Assembly (NCBI RefSeq): GCF_030944405.1
Contig: NZ_CP132339.1
Coordinates: 2,046,001-2,110,000, forward strand
Direction: 5' to 3'
Origin: Janthinobacterium sp. J1-1
GTDB lineage: Bacteria; Pseudomonadota; Gammaproteobacteria; Burkholderiales; Burkholderiaceae_D
DNA length: 64,000 nt
Shown here: positions 9,143 through 19,478 of the stretch, in pieces
How positions within the stretch are numbered: the first letter of the stretch is position 1
Layout of the letters: every line of letters starts with the position of its first letter
Notes under the pieces: generated by a model
Databases searched by the model: none
Seen by the model: the letters and a program-made list of their open reading frames with translations, nothing else
What the model was told of the DNA's origin: nothing
Translations under genes and position numbers: made by a program

Positions 9143-9817
9143 CTATAGCCGAGTTGCTTTTTCGACAGAGAAAGCCAGGCGCGCCACGCGCTGGTGGTTG
9201 GCCGCCAGTTCCGGCGGCTTGTCCAGGTTCGGGTGGCGCCGGATATGCGCCAGGATCACTTCCTCGTGCTGGGCGATCTGCTGGTCCAGGCAGGCGATCT
9301 GTTCCATCAGCAAGGCGTGCAGCGCCTGCTGGCCGGCCTGCAGGTGGCTGTCCAGCCTGGCCGCTTCCTGGCGGCGCACATCTTGCACCGCTTGCAGGCG
9401 CTGCAGCCACAGCCGCAGTTCCAGATAGGCGGGCGGGGGCGGCGTCCAGCGCGGCGGCTGGACCGCCTCGGCATAGCGCGCCAGCAGGGCCGCACCGAGG
9501 CCCAGCCCGGTCAAACCATTGCTGCGCGCAAACTGTTCCAGCGCGGCCGGCGGCGCGTCGCACACCTGCATGCCCATCAGCGCCAGGCTGCGTGCCGCGA
9601 TATCGCTGTGCGGCGCGTCCAGGCGCATGCACACGCGCAGGCCGGTCACGGCGACATCGTTCTTTTGCAGCCAGCTGCGCAGCCAGCGGTAGCCGGCCAT
9701 GTCGTTTTCCAAGACCTTGCACAGCAGTTCGCCATCGCGCAGCAGCACCGCCTTCACATGCAGCTTGCTGGTTTCCAGTCCGACCACGGCCTGCTCGGGT
9801 TTGTTTGCGTATCCCAT
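9143..9817 (-). CDS. Degenerate IS110-type DEDD-transposase-like protein
   Basis: The 224-residue product has the layout of the N-terminal RuvC-like domain of IS110 transposases: 'VVGLETSKLHVKAVLL' where active ones have G-x-D-x-S-K, then 'GMQVCDAPPAALEQFARSNGL' and 'GAALLARYAEAVQP', followed by the helical segment. The catalytic acids appear lost: the first Asp is Glu, the 'E-x-T/S-G' site reads 'MRLDAPHSD', and the usual 'K-T-D-x-x-D-A' reads 'LTGLGLGAAL'. The C-terminal Transposase_20 domain is missing. A good ribosome site (GGAGG, 7-8 bases before ATG 9817) and an intact frame suggest it is expressed. No IS ends were recognised. Confidence 0.65.
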   Translation of the reverse strand: MGYANKPEQAVVGLETSKLHVKAVLLRDGELLCKVLENDMAGYRWLRSWLQKNDVAVTGLRVCMRLDAPHSDIAARSLALMGMQVCDAPPAALEQFARSNGLTGLGLGAALLARYAEAVQPPRWTPPPPAYLELRLWLQRLQAVQDVRRQEAARLDSHLQAGQQALHALLMEQIACLDQQIAQHEEVILAHIRRHPNLDKPPELAANHQRVARLAFSVEKATRL

Positions 9818-9973
9818 GTTGATTCCTCCAATACAGTCATATACGCAGGTGCTGCGCGGCCGGATTCAAGCAGGTGGTGATGTTGTTTTTTTACAACGCA
9901 AGCCGGCATGGCAATCGCCTGCATCGCCAGCCCAGGCTGCGAGATAGAAGGCAAATCCGTGTAAGCTGGCGCC

Positions 9974-10966
9974 ATGACTACCGTATCCATTCCCCATACC
10001 GACGTGGCCGGAGAGCCATTTCCCGCCGCCCGCTTCATCAAGGAGATCGGCCGCGGCAAGCACGGCGCGCGCAGCATGACGCGCCTCGATGCCTGCGCCC
10101 TGTACCGCGCCATGCTGGACGGGCGCGTGTCCGACCTGGAGCTGGGCGGCATTTTGTTGTCGATGCGCATCAAGGGCGAGTCGGTGGACGAGATCGCCGG
10201 TTTCCTCGAAGCGGCCGAAGCGTCGTTTGCGGCCCTGCGGGCGCCAGCCGGGCCGTACGCGCCGATCGTCATTCCCAGCTACAACGGCGCGCGCAAGATG
10301 GCCAATCTGACGGCCTTGCTGGCGCTGCTGCTGGCGCGCGGCGGCGCGCCGGTGCTGGTGCATGGCGTGACGCTGGACCCGGGCCGCGTCACCACCGCCG
10401 AAGTGCTGGCCGCGCTGGGCGTGCCGGCCTGCGACAGCCATGAGCAAGCGCAAGACGCCATGGCGCGCGGCGAGGTCGCCTTCATGCCGATCACCGCGCT
10501 GGCGCCCAGGCTGGCCCATATGTTGTCGCTGCGCCGCATATTGGGCGTGCGCAACTCCACCCATACCCTGGTCAAGATCATGCAGCCGTTTGCGGGCCCG
10601 GCGCTGCGCCTGGTGTCGTACACGCATCCGGAATACCTGGAAATGCTCGGTGAATATTTCATCACGGCCGCCCCCGCCGGGCGCGGCGACGCTTTTTTGA
10701 TGCGCGGCACGGAAGGCGAAACCGTGGCCAACGCCAACAAGGCGCAGCAGATCGACTGGTTCCACGATGTTGAACGCACGGTGCTGGTGGAAAAGCAGTT
10801 GCTGGTCGAGCAACTGCCGCATTTGCCGGTGGAGCGCGACGCGGCCACCACCGCCGCCTGGATCAGGCAAGTACTGGCCGGCGAGATTGCCGTGCCGCCA
10901 TCGATCGCCGAGCAGGTGGAGCAATGCCTGATGGCGTCTGCCAAGATTGCAAGCGCCGCCGCCTGA
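9974..10966 (+). CDS. ybiB: YbiB/TrpD2-type nucleic-acid-binding protein
   Basis: This 330-residue protein has the anthranilate phosphoribosyltransferase fold but belongs to the YbiB (TrpD2) branch, which in E. coli binds DNA/RNA rather than making tryptophan (known for the family). It shows 'RFIKEIGRGKHGARSMTRLDA' at the N-terminus, 'GGILLSMRIKGES', and 'LGVRNSTHTLVKIMQPF'; the diphosphate-binding loop of true TrpD is not present in normal form. ATG 9974 follows the chromosomal gene order tsaD/aroG to rpsU. E. coli ybiB is LexA-controlled; I did not find a clear LexA box here. Confidence 0.85.
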   Translation: MTTVSIPHTDVAGEPFPAARFIKEIGRGKHGARSMTRLDACALYRAMLDGRVSDLELGGILLSMRIKGESVDEIAGFLEAAEASFAALRAPAGPYAPIVIPSYNGARKMANLTALLALLLARGGAPVLVHGVTLDPGRVTTAEVLAALGVPACDSHEQAQDAMARGEVAFMPITALAPRLAHMLSLRRILGVRNSTHTLVKIMQPFAGPALRLVSYTHPEYLEMLGEYFITAAPAGRGDAFLMRGTEGETVANANKAQQIDWFHDVERTVLVEKQLLVEQLPHLPVERDAATTAAWIRQVLAGEIAVPPSIAEQVEQCLMASAKIASAAA

Positions 10967-11019
10967 TGGCCTACGCCGTTTACAATGGCGCTTTGTAATC
11001 AGCGGTGACCGGAATTCTT

Positions 11020-12234
11020 ATGGCAAAACAATTTGATGTGGCAGTGATCGGCGCGGGCGCGGCCGGCATGATGTGTGCGGCCGTGGCCGCCCAGCAGGGC
11101 AAGCGCGTGGTGATCATCGATCACGCGGCCAAGCTGGCCGAAAAAATCCGCATCTCGGGCGGCGGGCGCTGCAATTTCACGAATATCCACGCCGGTCCCC
11201 AGCATTTTTTGTCGGACAACCCGCATTTCTGCAAGAGCGCGCTGTCGCGCTACACGCCGCAGGATTTCCTGGCGCTGGTGAAAAAACACCGCATCGGCTA
11301 CCACGAGAAGCACAAGGGCCAGCAGTTCTGCAATGAATCGGCCGAGCAGATCATCGAGATGCTCAAGGACGAGTGCGCTGCCGGTGACGTGCACTGGCGC
11401 ATGCCGTGCAAGATCGACAGCGTGGCGCGCCAGGATGATGGCGGCTTCGTGCTGCGCACCGACAGCGGCGAGATCGAGGCGGCCAATGTGGTGATCGCCA
11501 CCGGCGGCCTGTCGATCCCGAAGATCGGCGCCACCGATTTCGCCTACCGCATCGCCAGCCAGTTCGACCTGAAAATGGTCGAGCCGCGTCCGGCGCTGGT
11601 GCCGCTGACCTTCGATCCCGCCAGCTGGGCGCCGTTCGCCGAATTGTCGGGCATCGCGCTGGAGGTGGACGTGGAGACGGGCAGCCTGAAAGGACGCAAG
11701 CCGACCGGCGCGCGTTTCCGCGAAGACTTGCTGTTTACCCATCGCGGCCTGTCCGGCCCGGCCATTTTGCAGATTTCCAGTTTCTGGCAGCCCGGCACGC
11801 CGATTGTCATCAACCTGCTGCCGGAAGTGGACGTGGCGCAAGTGCTGATCGAAGGCAAGGGCAGCCTGAAAAAGCAGTTGGGCAATATCGTCTCGCAATG
11901 GCTGCCGGAGCGCCTGGCCGACTGCCTGCTGGCCGTCAACGGCCTGGCGGCGGACGCGCGCATCGCCGACATGCCCGACGCGCAACTGCGCAAGCTGGGG
12001 CAGGCCATCAATGCCTGGTCCATCGTGCCGAACGGTTCCGAGGGCTACCGCAAGGCGGAGGTGACGCGCGGCGGCATCGACACGCGCGAGCTGTCGCAGC
12101 AGACCATGATGGCCAACAAGGTGCCGGGCCTGTACTTTATCGGCGAGTCGGTCGACGTGACGGGCTGGCTGGGCGGCTACAACTTCCAGTGGGCCTGGGC
12201 CTCGGGCGCGGCGGCCGGCGTGGCACTGCAATAA
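11020..12234 (+). CDS. BaiN/YhiN (HI0933) family FAD-dependent oxidoreductase
   Basis: The 404-residue flavoprotein starts 'MAKQFDVAVIGAGAAGMMCA', a Rossmann FAD-binding motif (G-x-G-x-x-G), followed by 'KIRISGGGRCNFTNI', the hallmark of the HI0933/YhiN family, and a C-terminal 'GLYFIGESVDVTGWLGGYN' second FAD contact. ATG 11020 fits the family start; the upstream GTG-type start at 11005 is less likely. The substrate is not known for most members; reduction of unsaturated or quinone-like compounds has been proposed. It lies between ybiB and rpsU on the same strand. Confidence 0.87.
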   Translation: MAKQFDVAVIGAGAAGMMCAAVAAQQGKRVVIIDHAAKLAEKIRISGGGRCNFTNIHAGPQHFLSDNPHFCKSALSRYTPQDFLALVKKHRIGYHEKHKGQQFCNESAEQIIEMLKDECAAGDVHWRMPCKIDSVARQDDGGFVLRTDSGEIEAANVVIATGGLSIPKIGATDFAYRIASQFDLKMVEPRPALVPLTFDPASWAPFAELSGIALEVDVETGSLKGRKPTGARFREDLLFTHRGLSGPAILQISSFWQPGTPIVINLLPEVDVAQVLIEGKGSLKKQLGNIVSQWLPERLADCLLAVNGLAADARIADMPDAQLRKLGQAINAWSIVPNGSEGYRKAEVTRGGIDTRELSQQTMMANKVPGLYFIGESVDVTGWLGGYNFQWAWASGAAAGVALQ

Positions 12235-12426
12235 GCAAGATGAAACAGCTTGCGGTAAAATGAATTGACGCCACAGCGCGTCCGTTCATTTGCGTGGTTT
12301 ACACCACAGCCGCATGGCCTGGACAGGCCGCATCCCAGGCGCAAGCAGGGAAGGGCTTTCCTTTTCCGATAAAAGCTGCTACTATCTACCTCTTCCTATA
12401 CACCACCTCAACGGTTTGAATTTTAC

Positions 12427-12639
12427 ATGACCACTATTCGCCTTAAAGAAAACGAGCCGTTCGAAGTCGCAATGCGTCGCTTCAAACGCACCATCGAAAA
12501 AACGGGTCTGCTGACCGAATTGCGCGCACGCGAATTCTACGAAAAGCCAACAGCTGAGCGCAAGCGCAAGCTGGCAGCTGCTGTCAAGCGTCATTACAAA
12601 CGCATCCGCAGCCAACAACTGCCGAAAAAATTATTCTAA
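12427..12639 (+). CDS. rpsU: 30S ribosomal protein S21
   Basis: The 70-residue basic protein '[21 protein letters not shown]...' is S21, which sits near the 3' end of 16S rRNA and helps start translation. It opens the macromolecular-synthesis cluster (rpsU, yqeY, dnaG, rpoD). A TACTAT at 12379-12384 could be a -10 box but no convincing -35 is seen. A possible terminator (stem AACCCG/CGGGTT, 12658-12693, then TTGTTTT) and a stronger one at 12736 follow the gene. Confidence 0.97.
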   Translation: MTTIRLKENEPFEVAMRRFKRTIEKTGLLTELRAREFYEKPTAERKRKLAAAVKRHYKRIRSQQLPKKLF

Positions 12640-12735
12640 GACTGTCCAGTCAGAACCAACCCGGGTAGCACGGCGCATTGTTCGCCACGGGTTTTGTTTT
12701 GATTCGCCTGGAGCGCTGCTTCAGATGAGTCGCAT

Positions 12736-12764
12736 ACCCGCTCCGGTTCGCCGCAGCGGGTTTT
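12736..12764 (+). terminator. Rho-independent terminator between rpsU and yqeY
   Basis: Stem ACCCGCT/AGCGGGT with inner CGG-TTCG-CCG tetraloop, followed by TTTTCGCTTTT. Its place allows rpsU to be made in excess over the downstream primase and sigma factor, as is known for this operon in enterobacteria. Confidence 0.72.
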
Positions 12765-12819
12765 CGCTTTTGTGGCCCGCACGCATGTGTTGCCCATCAC
12801 ACCAATAACGAGGATTGCC

Positions 12820-13272
12820 ATGAGCTTGAAAGAACAAATTACCGAAGACATGAAAAATGCCATGCGCGCCAAGGAAACCGGCAAGCTGGGCACCATTCGC
12901 CTGCTGCTCGCTGAAATCAAGCGCAAGGAAGTCGACGAGCGCATCGAGCTGACGGACACGCACGTGACGGCCATCGTTGAAAAAATGATCAAGCAGCGCA
13001 AGGATTCGATCACCCAATTCGAAGCCGGTGGCCGTGCCGACCTGGTCGACATCGAAAAAGCCGAGCTGGTGCACCTGGCCGGTTATATGCCTGCCGGCCT
13101 GTCGGACGAAGAAGTGGCCGCTGAAGTGGCTGCCGCCGTGGCCGCCTCGGGCGCCGCCGGTCCGCAAGACATGGGTAAAGTCATGGCCATCGTCAAGCCG
13201 AAGCTGGCTGGCCGTGCCGACATGACCGTCGTCTCGGCGCTGGTAAAAAAAGCATTGACACCAGCCGCGTAA
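12820..13272 (+). CDS. yqeY: GatB/YqeY domain protein
   Basis: The 150-residue product is a stand-alone YqeY protein, a helical domain shared with the tail of the GatB amidotransferase subunit, presumed to touch tRNA. Typical segments are 'MSLKEQITEDMKNAMRAKE', 'IRLLLAEIKRKEVDER', 'LVHLAGYMPAGLSDEEV' and 'DMGKVMAIVKPKLAGRADM'. ATG 12820 follows GAGG at 12810-12813; the frame runs on to 12772 but without support. It sits in its usual place between rpsU and dnaG. Confidence 0.93.
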   Translation: MSLKEQITEDMKNAMRAKETGKLGTIRLLLAEIKRKEVDERIELTDTHVTAIVEKMIKQRKDSITQFEAGGRADLVDIEKAELVHLAGYMPAGLSDEEVAAEVAAAVAASGAAGPQDMGKVMAIVKPKLAGRADMTVVSALVKKALTPAA

Positions 13273-13400
13273 GCCTTATCTTCAAGCAATAACGGCTGCC
13301 GGCGAGTGCGCTGGCAGCTGCAGCGCCACACGTTGACCTGGATCAACATCCGGCCGCGTGCGGTAGTATAGTCTGACCTATAACAAAACCGCCCTCGCCA

Positions 13401-15197
13401 GTGATACCACAATCTTTCATTTCCGATTTGCTCAACCGCGTCGACATCGTCGATGTCGTCGGGCGCTATGTGCAGCTGAAAAAAGGCGGCGCGAATTTCA
13501 TGGGCTTGTGCCCGTTCCACAGTGAAAAATCGCCCAGCTTTACCGTCAGCCCCACCAAGCAGTTCTATCACTGCTTCGGCTGCGGCGCGCATGGCACCTC
13601 GATCGGCTTCCTGATCGAATATTCGGGCATGGGCTTTGTCGACGCCGTCAAGGACCTGGCGCAAAACGTCGGCATGGTGGTGCCGGAGGCGGACGACAAG
13701 ATCCCGCCGGCCCAGCGCGCACAGATTCAGGCGCAAAGCCTGGCCCTGTCCGACGCCATGACGCAAGCGTGCGACTATTACCGCGGCCAGTTGCGCCACG
13801 CGCCGGACGCCATCGCCTATTTGAAAAACCGTGGCCTGACCGGCGAAGTGGCTGCTCGCTTCGGCATGGGCTACGCGCCCGGCGGCTGGGACAATCTGCG
13901 TTCCGTGTTTGCCGACTACGAAGTGCTGGCCCTGGTCGAAGCGGGCCTGGTGATCGACAAGGTCGACGAAGAGGGCAATAACCGCAAGCGCTACGACCGT
14001 TTCCGCGAACGCATCATGTTCCCGATCCGCAATACCAAGGGTCAGGTGATCGCTTTTGGCGGCCGGGTGCTGGACCATGGCGAGCCGAAATACCTGAATT
14101 CGCCGGAAACCCCCTTGTTTTCCAAGGGATTCGAACTATATGGGTTGTTCGAGGCGCGCCAGGCCATCCGCGACGCCGGCTATGTGCTGGTGACGGAAGG
14201 CTATATGGACGTGGTGGCGCTGGCGCAGATGGGCTTTCCGCAAGCGGTGGCCACCCTGGGCACGGCGTGCACGCCGACCCATGTGCAAAAACTGCTGCGC
14301 CAGACCGACAACGTGATTTTCAGCTTCGACGGCGACAAGGCCGGCCGCCGCGCCGCCCGCCGCGCGCTGGAAGCGAGCTTGCCGCACGTGTCGGACAACA
14401 AGACCATCAAGTTCCTGTTCCTGCCGTCCGAGCACGATCCGGACAGCTATATCCGTGAATTCGGCGCCGAAGGCTTCGAGCGGCAGGTGCACGAGGCGAT
14501 GCCGCTGTCGCAATTTTTGCTCAAGGAAGTCTCGGGCGAGCACGATTTGTCGGAACCGGAAGGGCGCGCGCGTGTCCAATTCGACGCCAAGCCGTTGTTG
14601 CAACTGATGGTGCCGTCGTCCCTGCGCCTGCAGATCGTGCGCGGCCTGGCGCAACTGACGCAGTCGACGCCGGCCGAGATCGAGGCCTTGTTCGAACTGG
14701 CCAAGCCGGTCGCCGTGGCGCGCCGCGCGCCGCCGAAATCGGGCCGTCCCGTGCCGGTGGGGCTGGAACTGAAGATCATGCGCATGCTGGTGGCCCATCC
14801 GCCATTGACTTTGCAGATCGACGAAGCGGCGCTGGCCGCCTTCCAGCACCTGGGGCCCGATGCGGCGCACAGCCTGGGGCAGCTGGTGGGCGTGGGCCAG
14901 GCGCTGGGCGAGCACGGTAGTTTTGCCGCGCTGGCCCAGCAACTGAAGGAGCTGGGCAGCGAGTACGACGAGATCATCGGCGAGATCGCCGCCGGCAGCG
15001 AATCGGATTACGACAGCGAGCACTCGTGGCTGGTCAGCACCATTCGCGAAATCAAGCTGAACGCCTTGAAGGCGGAACTGCAGCAATTGTTTGCGTCGGG
15101 TTTGCCATCGGAGAAAATTGGTGTACGCTACCGCGAAATCATGCAGGAGCAGGGCGAGCTGGAGCGCCAGCGCGATGCGGAGTTGCTGAATCGGTAA
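13401..15197 (+). CDS. dnaG: DNA primase
   Basis: The 598-residue primase makes RNA primers at the replication fork together with DnaB. It begins with a GTG at 13401 ('MIPQSFISDLLNRVDIVDVV', the family N-terminus). The CHC2 zinc finger is seen as 'CPFHSEKSPSF' and 'YHCFGCGAHG' (about residues 38-66), the TOPRIM core as 'VLVTEGYMDVVALA' and 'SFDGDKAGRRAARRAL', and the C-terminal DnaB-binding domain is present. It lies between yqeY and rpoD as in other proteobacteria. Confidence 0.97.
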   Translation: MIPQSFISDLLNRVDIVDVVGRYVQLKKGGANFMGLCPFHSEKSPSFTVSPTKQFYHCFGCGAHGTSIGFLIEYSGMGFVDAVKDLAQNVGMVVPEADDKIPPAQRAQIQAQSLALSDAMTQACDYYRGQLRHAPDAIAYLKNRGLTGEVAARFGMGYAPGGWDNLRSVFADYEVLALVEAGLVIDKVDEEGNNRKRYDRFRERIMFPIRNTKGQVIAFGGRVLDHGEPKYLNSPETPLFSKGFELYGLFEARQAIRDAGYVLVTEGYMDVVALAQMGFPQAVATLGTACTPTHVQKLLRQTDNVIFSFDGDKAGRRAARRALEASLPHVSDNKTIKFLFLPSEHDPDSYIREFGAEGFERQVHEAMPLSQFLLKEVSGEHDLSEPEGRARVQFDAKPLLQLMVPSSLRLQIVRGLAQLTQSTPAEIEALFELAKPVAVARRAPPKSGRPVPVGLELKIMRMLVAHPPLTLQIDEAALAAFQHLGPDAAHSLGQLVGVGQALGEHGSFAALAQQLKELGSEYDEIIGEIAAGSESDYDSEHSWLVSTIREIKLNALKAELQQLFASGLPSEKIGVRYREIMQEQGELERQRDAELLNR

Positions 15198-15626
15198 TGT
15201 TTCCTGTGGGATATTGTGTGAACTGGAAAAACATTTTTCGCGTGCTATAATCAAATGCTAAGTATTGTGTGCTTTGGCAAGCTAGTTTTGTTCGTAAATA
15301 GTGTTTGTTTTCAGTAAGTTAGGCTCTTGATCGGCGCAGGGATCGCGTCGGCAGCCAGGGCCAGCTGGCGCTAGCATCGTGCCAGGCTCTCGCTCCCGCG
15401 CGGTCGGATGCAGTATTTTCTGCCGAAAACGGCTGGCGACAGCTGGTGGACAGGAAGTGCTGCGATTCCCGCGGATCGTGGCCGATGAGGTGTAAGTAAC
15501 GTAACAGTGTCGAACCTGGGTTGTCGGCAGGTTCGAAGATGGTGGCTTTCGTCGAGACGCGGGAGCTGGCAGCAAACTTTATCCTAATCCACCGTAAAGC
15601 AAGTCGTTGTGTAATCGAAAGCGCCT
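15198..15626. other. dnaG-rpoD intergenic region
   Basis: This 429-base stretch carries no convincing gene. Apart from the extended -10 promoter at 15243-15251 it is a long untranslated leader for rpoD with moderate GC content. No riboswitch or strong hairpin was recognised in it. Confidence 0.6.
15243..15251 (+). promoter_or_regulatory. Extended -10 promoter element upstream of rpoD
   Basis: TGC-TATAAT at 15243-15251 is a perfect sigma-70 -10 box with the TGn extension; no good -35 is found at 16-18 bp, which the extended form can do without. It lies 375 bp before the rpoD start and would give rpoD its own transcript besides the upstream one. Confidence 0.6.
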
Positions 15627-17864
<2,238 letters not shown>

Positions 17865-17905
17865 AGGCCCGTCAGGGCTTGACGTAGGCGGCGGTTCCCC
17901 CTATG

Positions 17906-17937
17906 CTCGCGTGTCCGTTTCACAACGGCCACGCGAG
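17906..17937 (+). terminator. Hairpin between rpoD and the tRNA gene
   Basis: Perfect 8-bp stem CTCGCGTG/CACGCGAG with an inner CCG/CGG pair set, 41 bp behind the rpoD stop. There is no T-run, so it may be a processing or mRNA-stabilising hairpin rather than a true terminator. Confidence 0.4.
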
Positions 17938-17972
17938 GCAGGGATCAACGCCCGCCACGCCAGCACCACCCC

Positions 17973-18051
<79 letters not shown>

Positions 18052-18068
18052 GAATTACTATTAAAAAC

Positions 18069-18101
18069 AAGGGGTTGCGCGATTGCGTAGCCCCTTTTTT
18101 T
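18069..18101 (+). terminator. Strong rho-independent terminator after the tRNA
   Basis: A 12-bp stem with two G-T pairs (18069-18080 with 18085-18096), loop GATT, followed by seven T's. It would end transcription from rpoD/tRNA before the integrase. Confidence 0.85.
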
Positions 18102-18246
18102 ATTTCACCATGACTCCAGCACCGAAATTCGCTGGACTACGCTACAGCCCGATACAGCAGGTTTATCAATGACTTAAGCGAGTTCAACATATGCCGGTGC
18201 TTTCCGAAACCTGACCTGACTTCCGACCGCCTGACTCCTATCCGGC

Positions 18247-18271
18247 CCTTGGAATCCAGGTCTTTCCAAGG
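18247..18271 (+). promoter_or_regulatory. Inverted repeat over the integrase ribosome-binding site
   Basis: CCTTGGAA (18247-18254) and TTCCAAGG (18264-18271) are a perfect 8-bp inverted repeat with a 9-base loop. The right arm contains the first bases of AAGGAG (18268-18273), the Shine-Dalgarno of the integrase ATG at 18279. It can form an mRNA hairpin hiding the ribosome site, or be a repressor operator. Confidence 0.5.
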
Positions 18272-18278
18272 AGTCATC

Positions 18279-19478
18279 ATGGCTAAGATCAAACTCACTA
18301 AGTCCGCTGTCGATGCGGCGCAACCCCAGGCAGAGGCCGTCGAACTCCGGGACACGCTGGTCCCCGGCTTCCTGTGCAAGATTACCCCGGCGGGTCGCAA
18401 GGTGTTCATGCTCCAGTACCGGACGAACGCTGGCGAGCGCCGCAAGCCCTCGCTAGGACTGTACGGGGAGCTGACCGTCGAACAGGCGCGGTCGCTGGCG
18501 CAGGAATGGCTGGCCCAAGTCCGCCGAGGCGGAGATCCCGCCGCAGAGAAGGCGGAGGCGCGCCAGGCACCTACGGTCAAGGAGCTATGCACGAAGTTCA
18601 TGGAGGACTACTCCAAGAAGCGCAACAAGCTCAGCACCCAAGCCGGCTATCAGGCTGTCATCAATCGCAACATTATTCCGCTGCTGGGACGCAAGAAAGT
18701 TCAGGACGTGAAGCGTCCTGAAATCGCCGGACTGATGGAAAAGCTTTCGTACAAGCAGACCGAGGCGAACAAGGTATTCAGCGTCTTGCGCAAGATGTTC
18801 AACATGGCCGAGGTATGGGGCTATCGGCCCGACGGTACCAACCCTTGCCGTCACGTCCCGATGTTCCCTGCCGGCAAATCGACTCACCTCATCAGCGACG
18901 AAGAAATGGGCAACCTGTTCCGACAGCTCGACAAGATCGAGTCGGAGGGGCTGGAGAACTACGTCATCCCTTTGGGAATCCGCCTGCAGTTCGAGTTCGC
19001 CGGCCGCCGCTCGGAAATCATCGCGCTGGAATGGAACTGGGTTGACTTGCAGAACCGGCGCGTCGTCTGGCCTGACAGCAAGACAGGCGGCATGTCTAAG
19101 CCCATGAGCGAGGAAGCCTATCGGCTACTCTCGACGGCACCCCGGCAGGAGGGTAGCCGCTATGTGCTGCCTTCTCCTAGCCACGCTGGCAAGCATCTAA
19201 CCACGGGCGAGTATTACGGTGGCTGGAGCCGTGCGCTCAAGGCGGCTGGCGCTACGCACGTGGGCACGCATGGCATCCGCCACCGTTCGGCGACCGACAT
19301 TGCCAATTCGGGCATCCCGGTCAAGGTCGGCATGGCGCTAACGGCGCACAAGACCGTCGTCATGTTCATGCGCTACGTCCACACCGAGGATAAGCCGGTG
19401 CGAGAGGCGGCCGAACTGGTGGCGAATCGGCGTAAGACGATCACCGGGATGCAGGGAGCCAAGGAGGTGGCCGCATGA
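18279..19478 (+). CDS. int: Tyrosine recombinase / ICE integrase (P4-like)
   Basis: The 399-residue integrase would insert and, with a directionality factor, excise the element at the neighbouring tRNA. An N-terminal DUF4102 arm-binding domain ('LRDTLVPGFLCKITPAGRKVF') is followed by the SAM-like core-binding domain (about 100-190) and the catalytic domain with Arg243 ('EFAGRRSEIIAL'), His331-x-x-Arg334 ('THGIRHRSAT'), His357 and the nucleophile Tyr366 ('MFMRYVH'). ATG 18279 has AAGGAG six bases before it. It overlaps the next gene by ATGA. The gene lies in the normal position for attL next to the tRNA. Confidence 0.93.
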   Translation: MAKIKLTKSAVDAAQPQAEAVELRDTLVPGFLCKITPAGRKVFMLQYRTNAGERRKPSLGLYGELTVEQARSLAQEWLAQVRRGGDPAAEKAEARQAPTVKELCTKFMEDYSKKRNKLSTQAGYQAVINRNIIPLLGRKKVQDVKRPEIAGLMEKLSYKQTEANKVFSVLRKMFNMAEVWGYRPDGTNPCRHVPMFPAGKSTHLISDEEMGNLFRQLDKIESEGLENYVIPLGIRLQFEFAGRRSEIIALEWNWVDLQNRRVVWPDSKTGGMSKPMSEEAYRLLSTAPRQEGSRYVLPSPSHAGKHLTTGEYYGGWSRALKAAGATHVGTHGIRHRSATDIANSGIPVKVGMALTAHKTVVMFMRYVHTEDKPVREAAELVANRRKTITGMQGAKEVAA

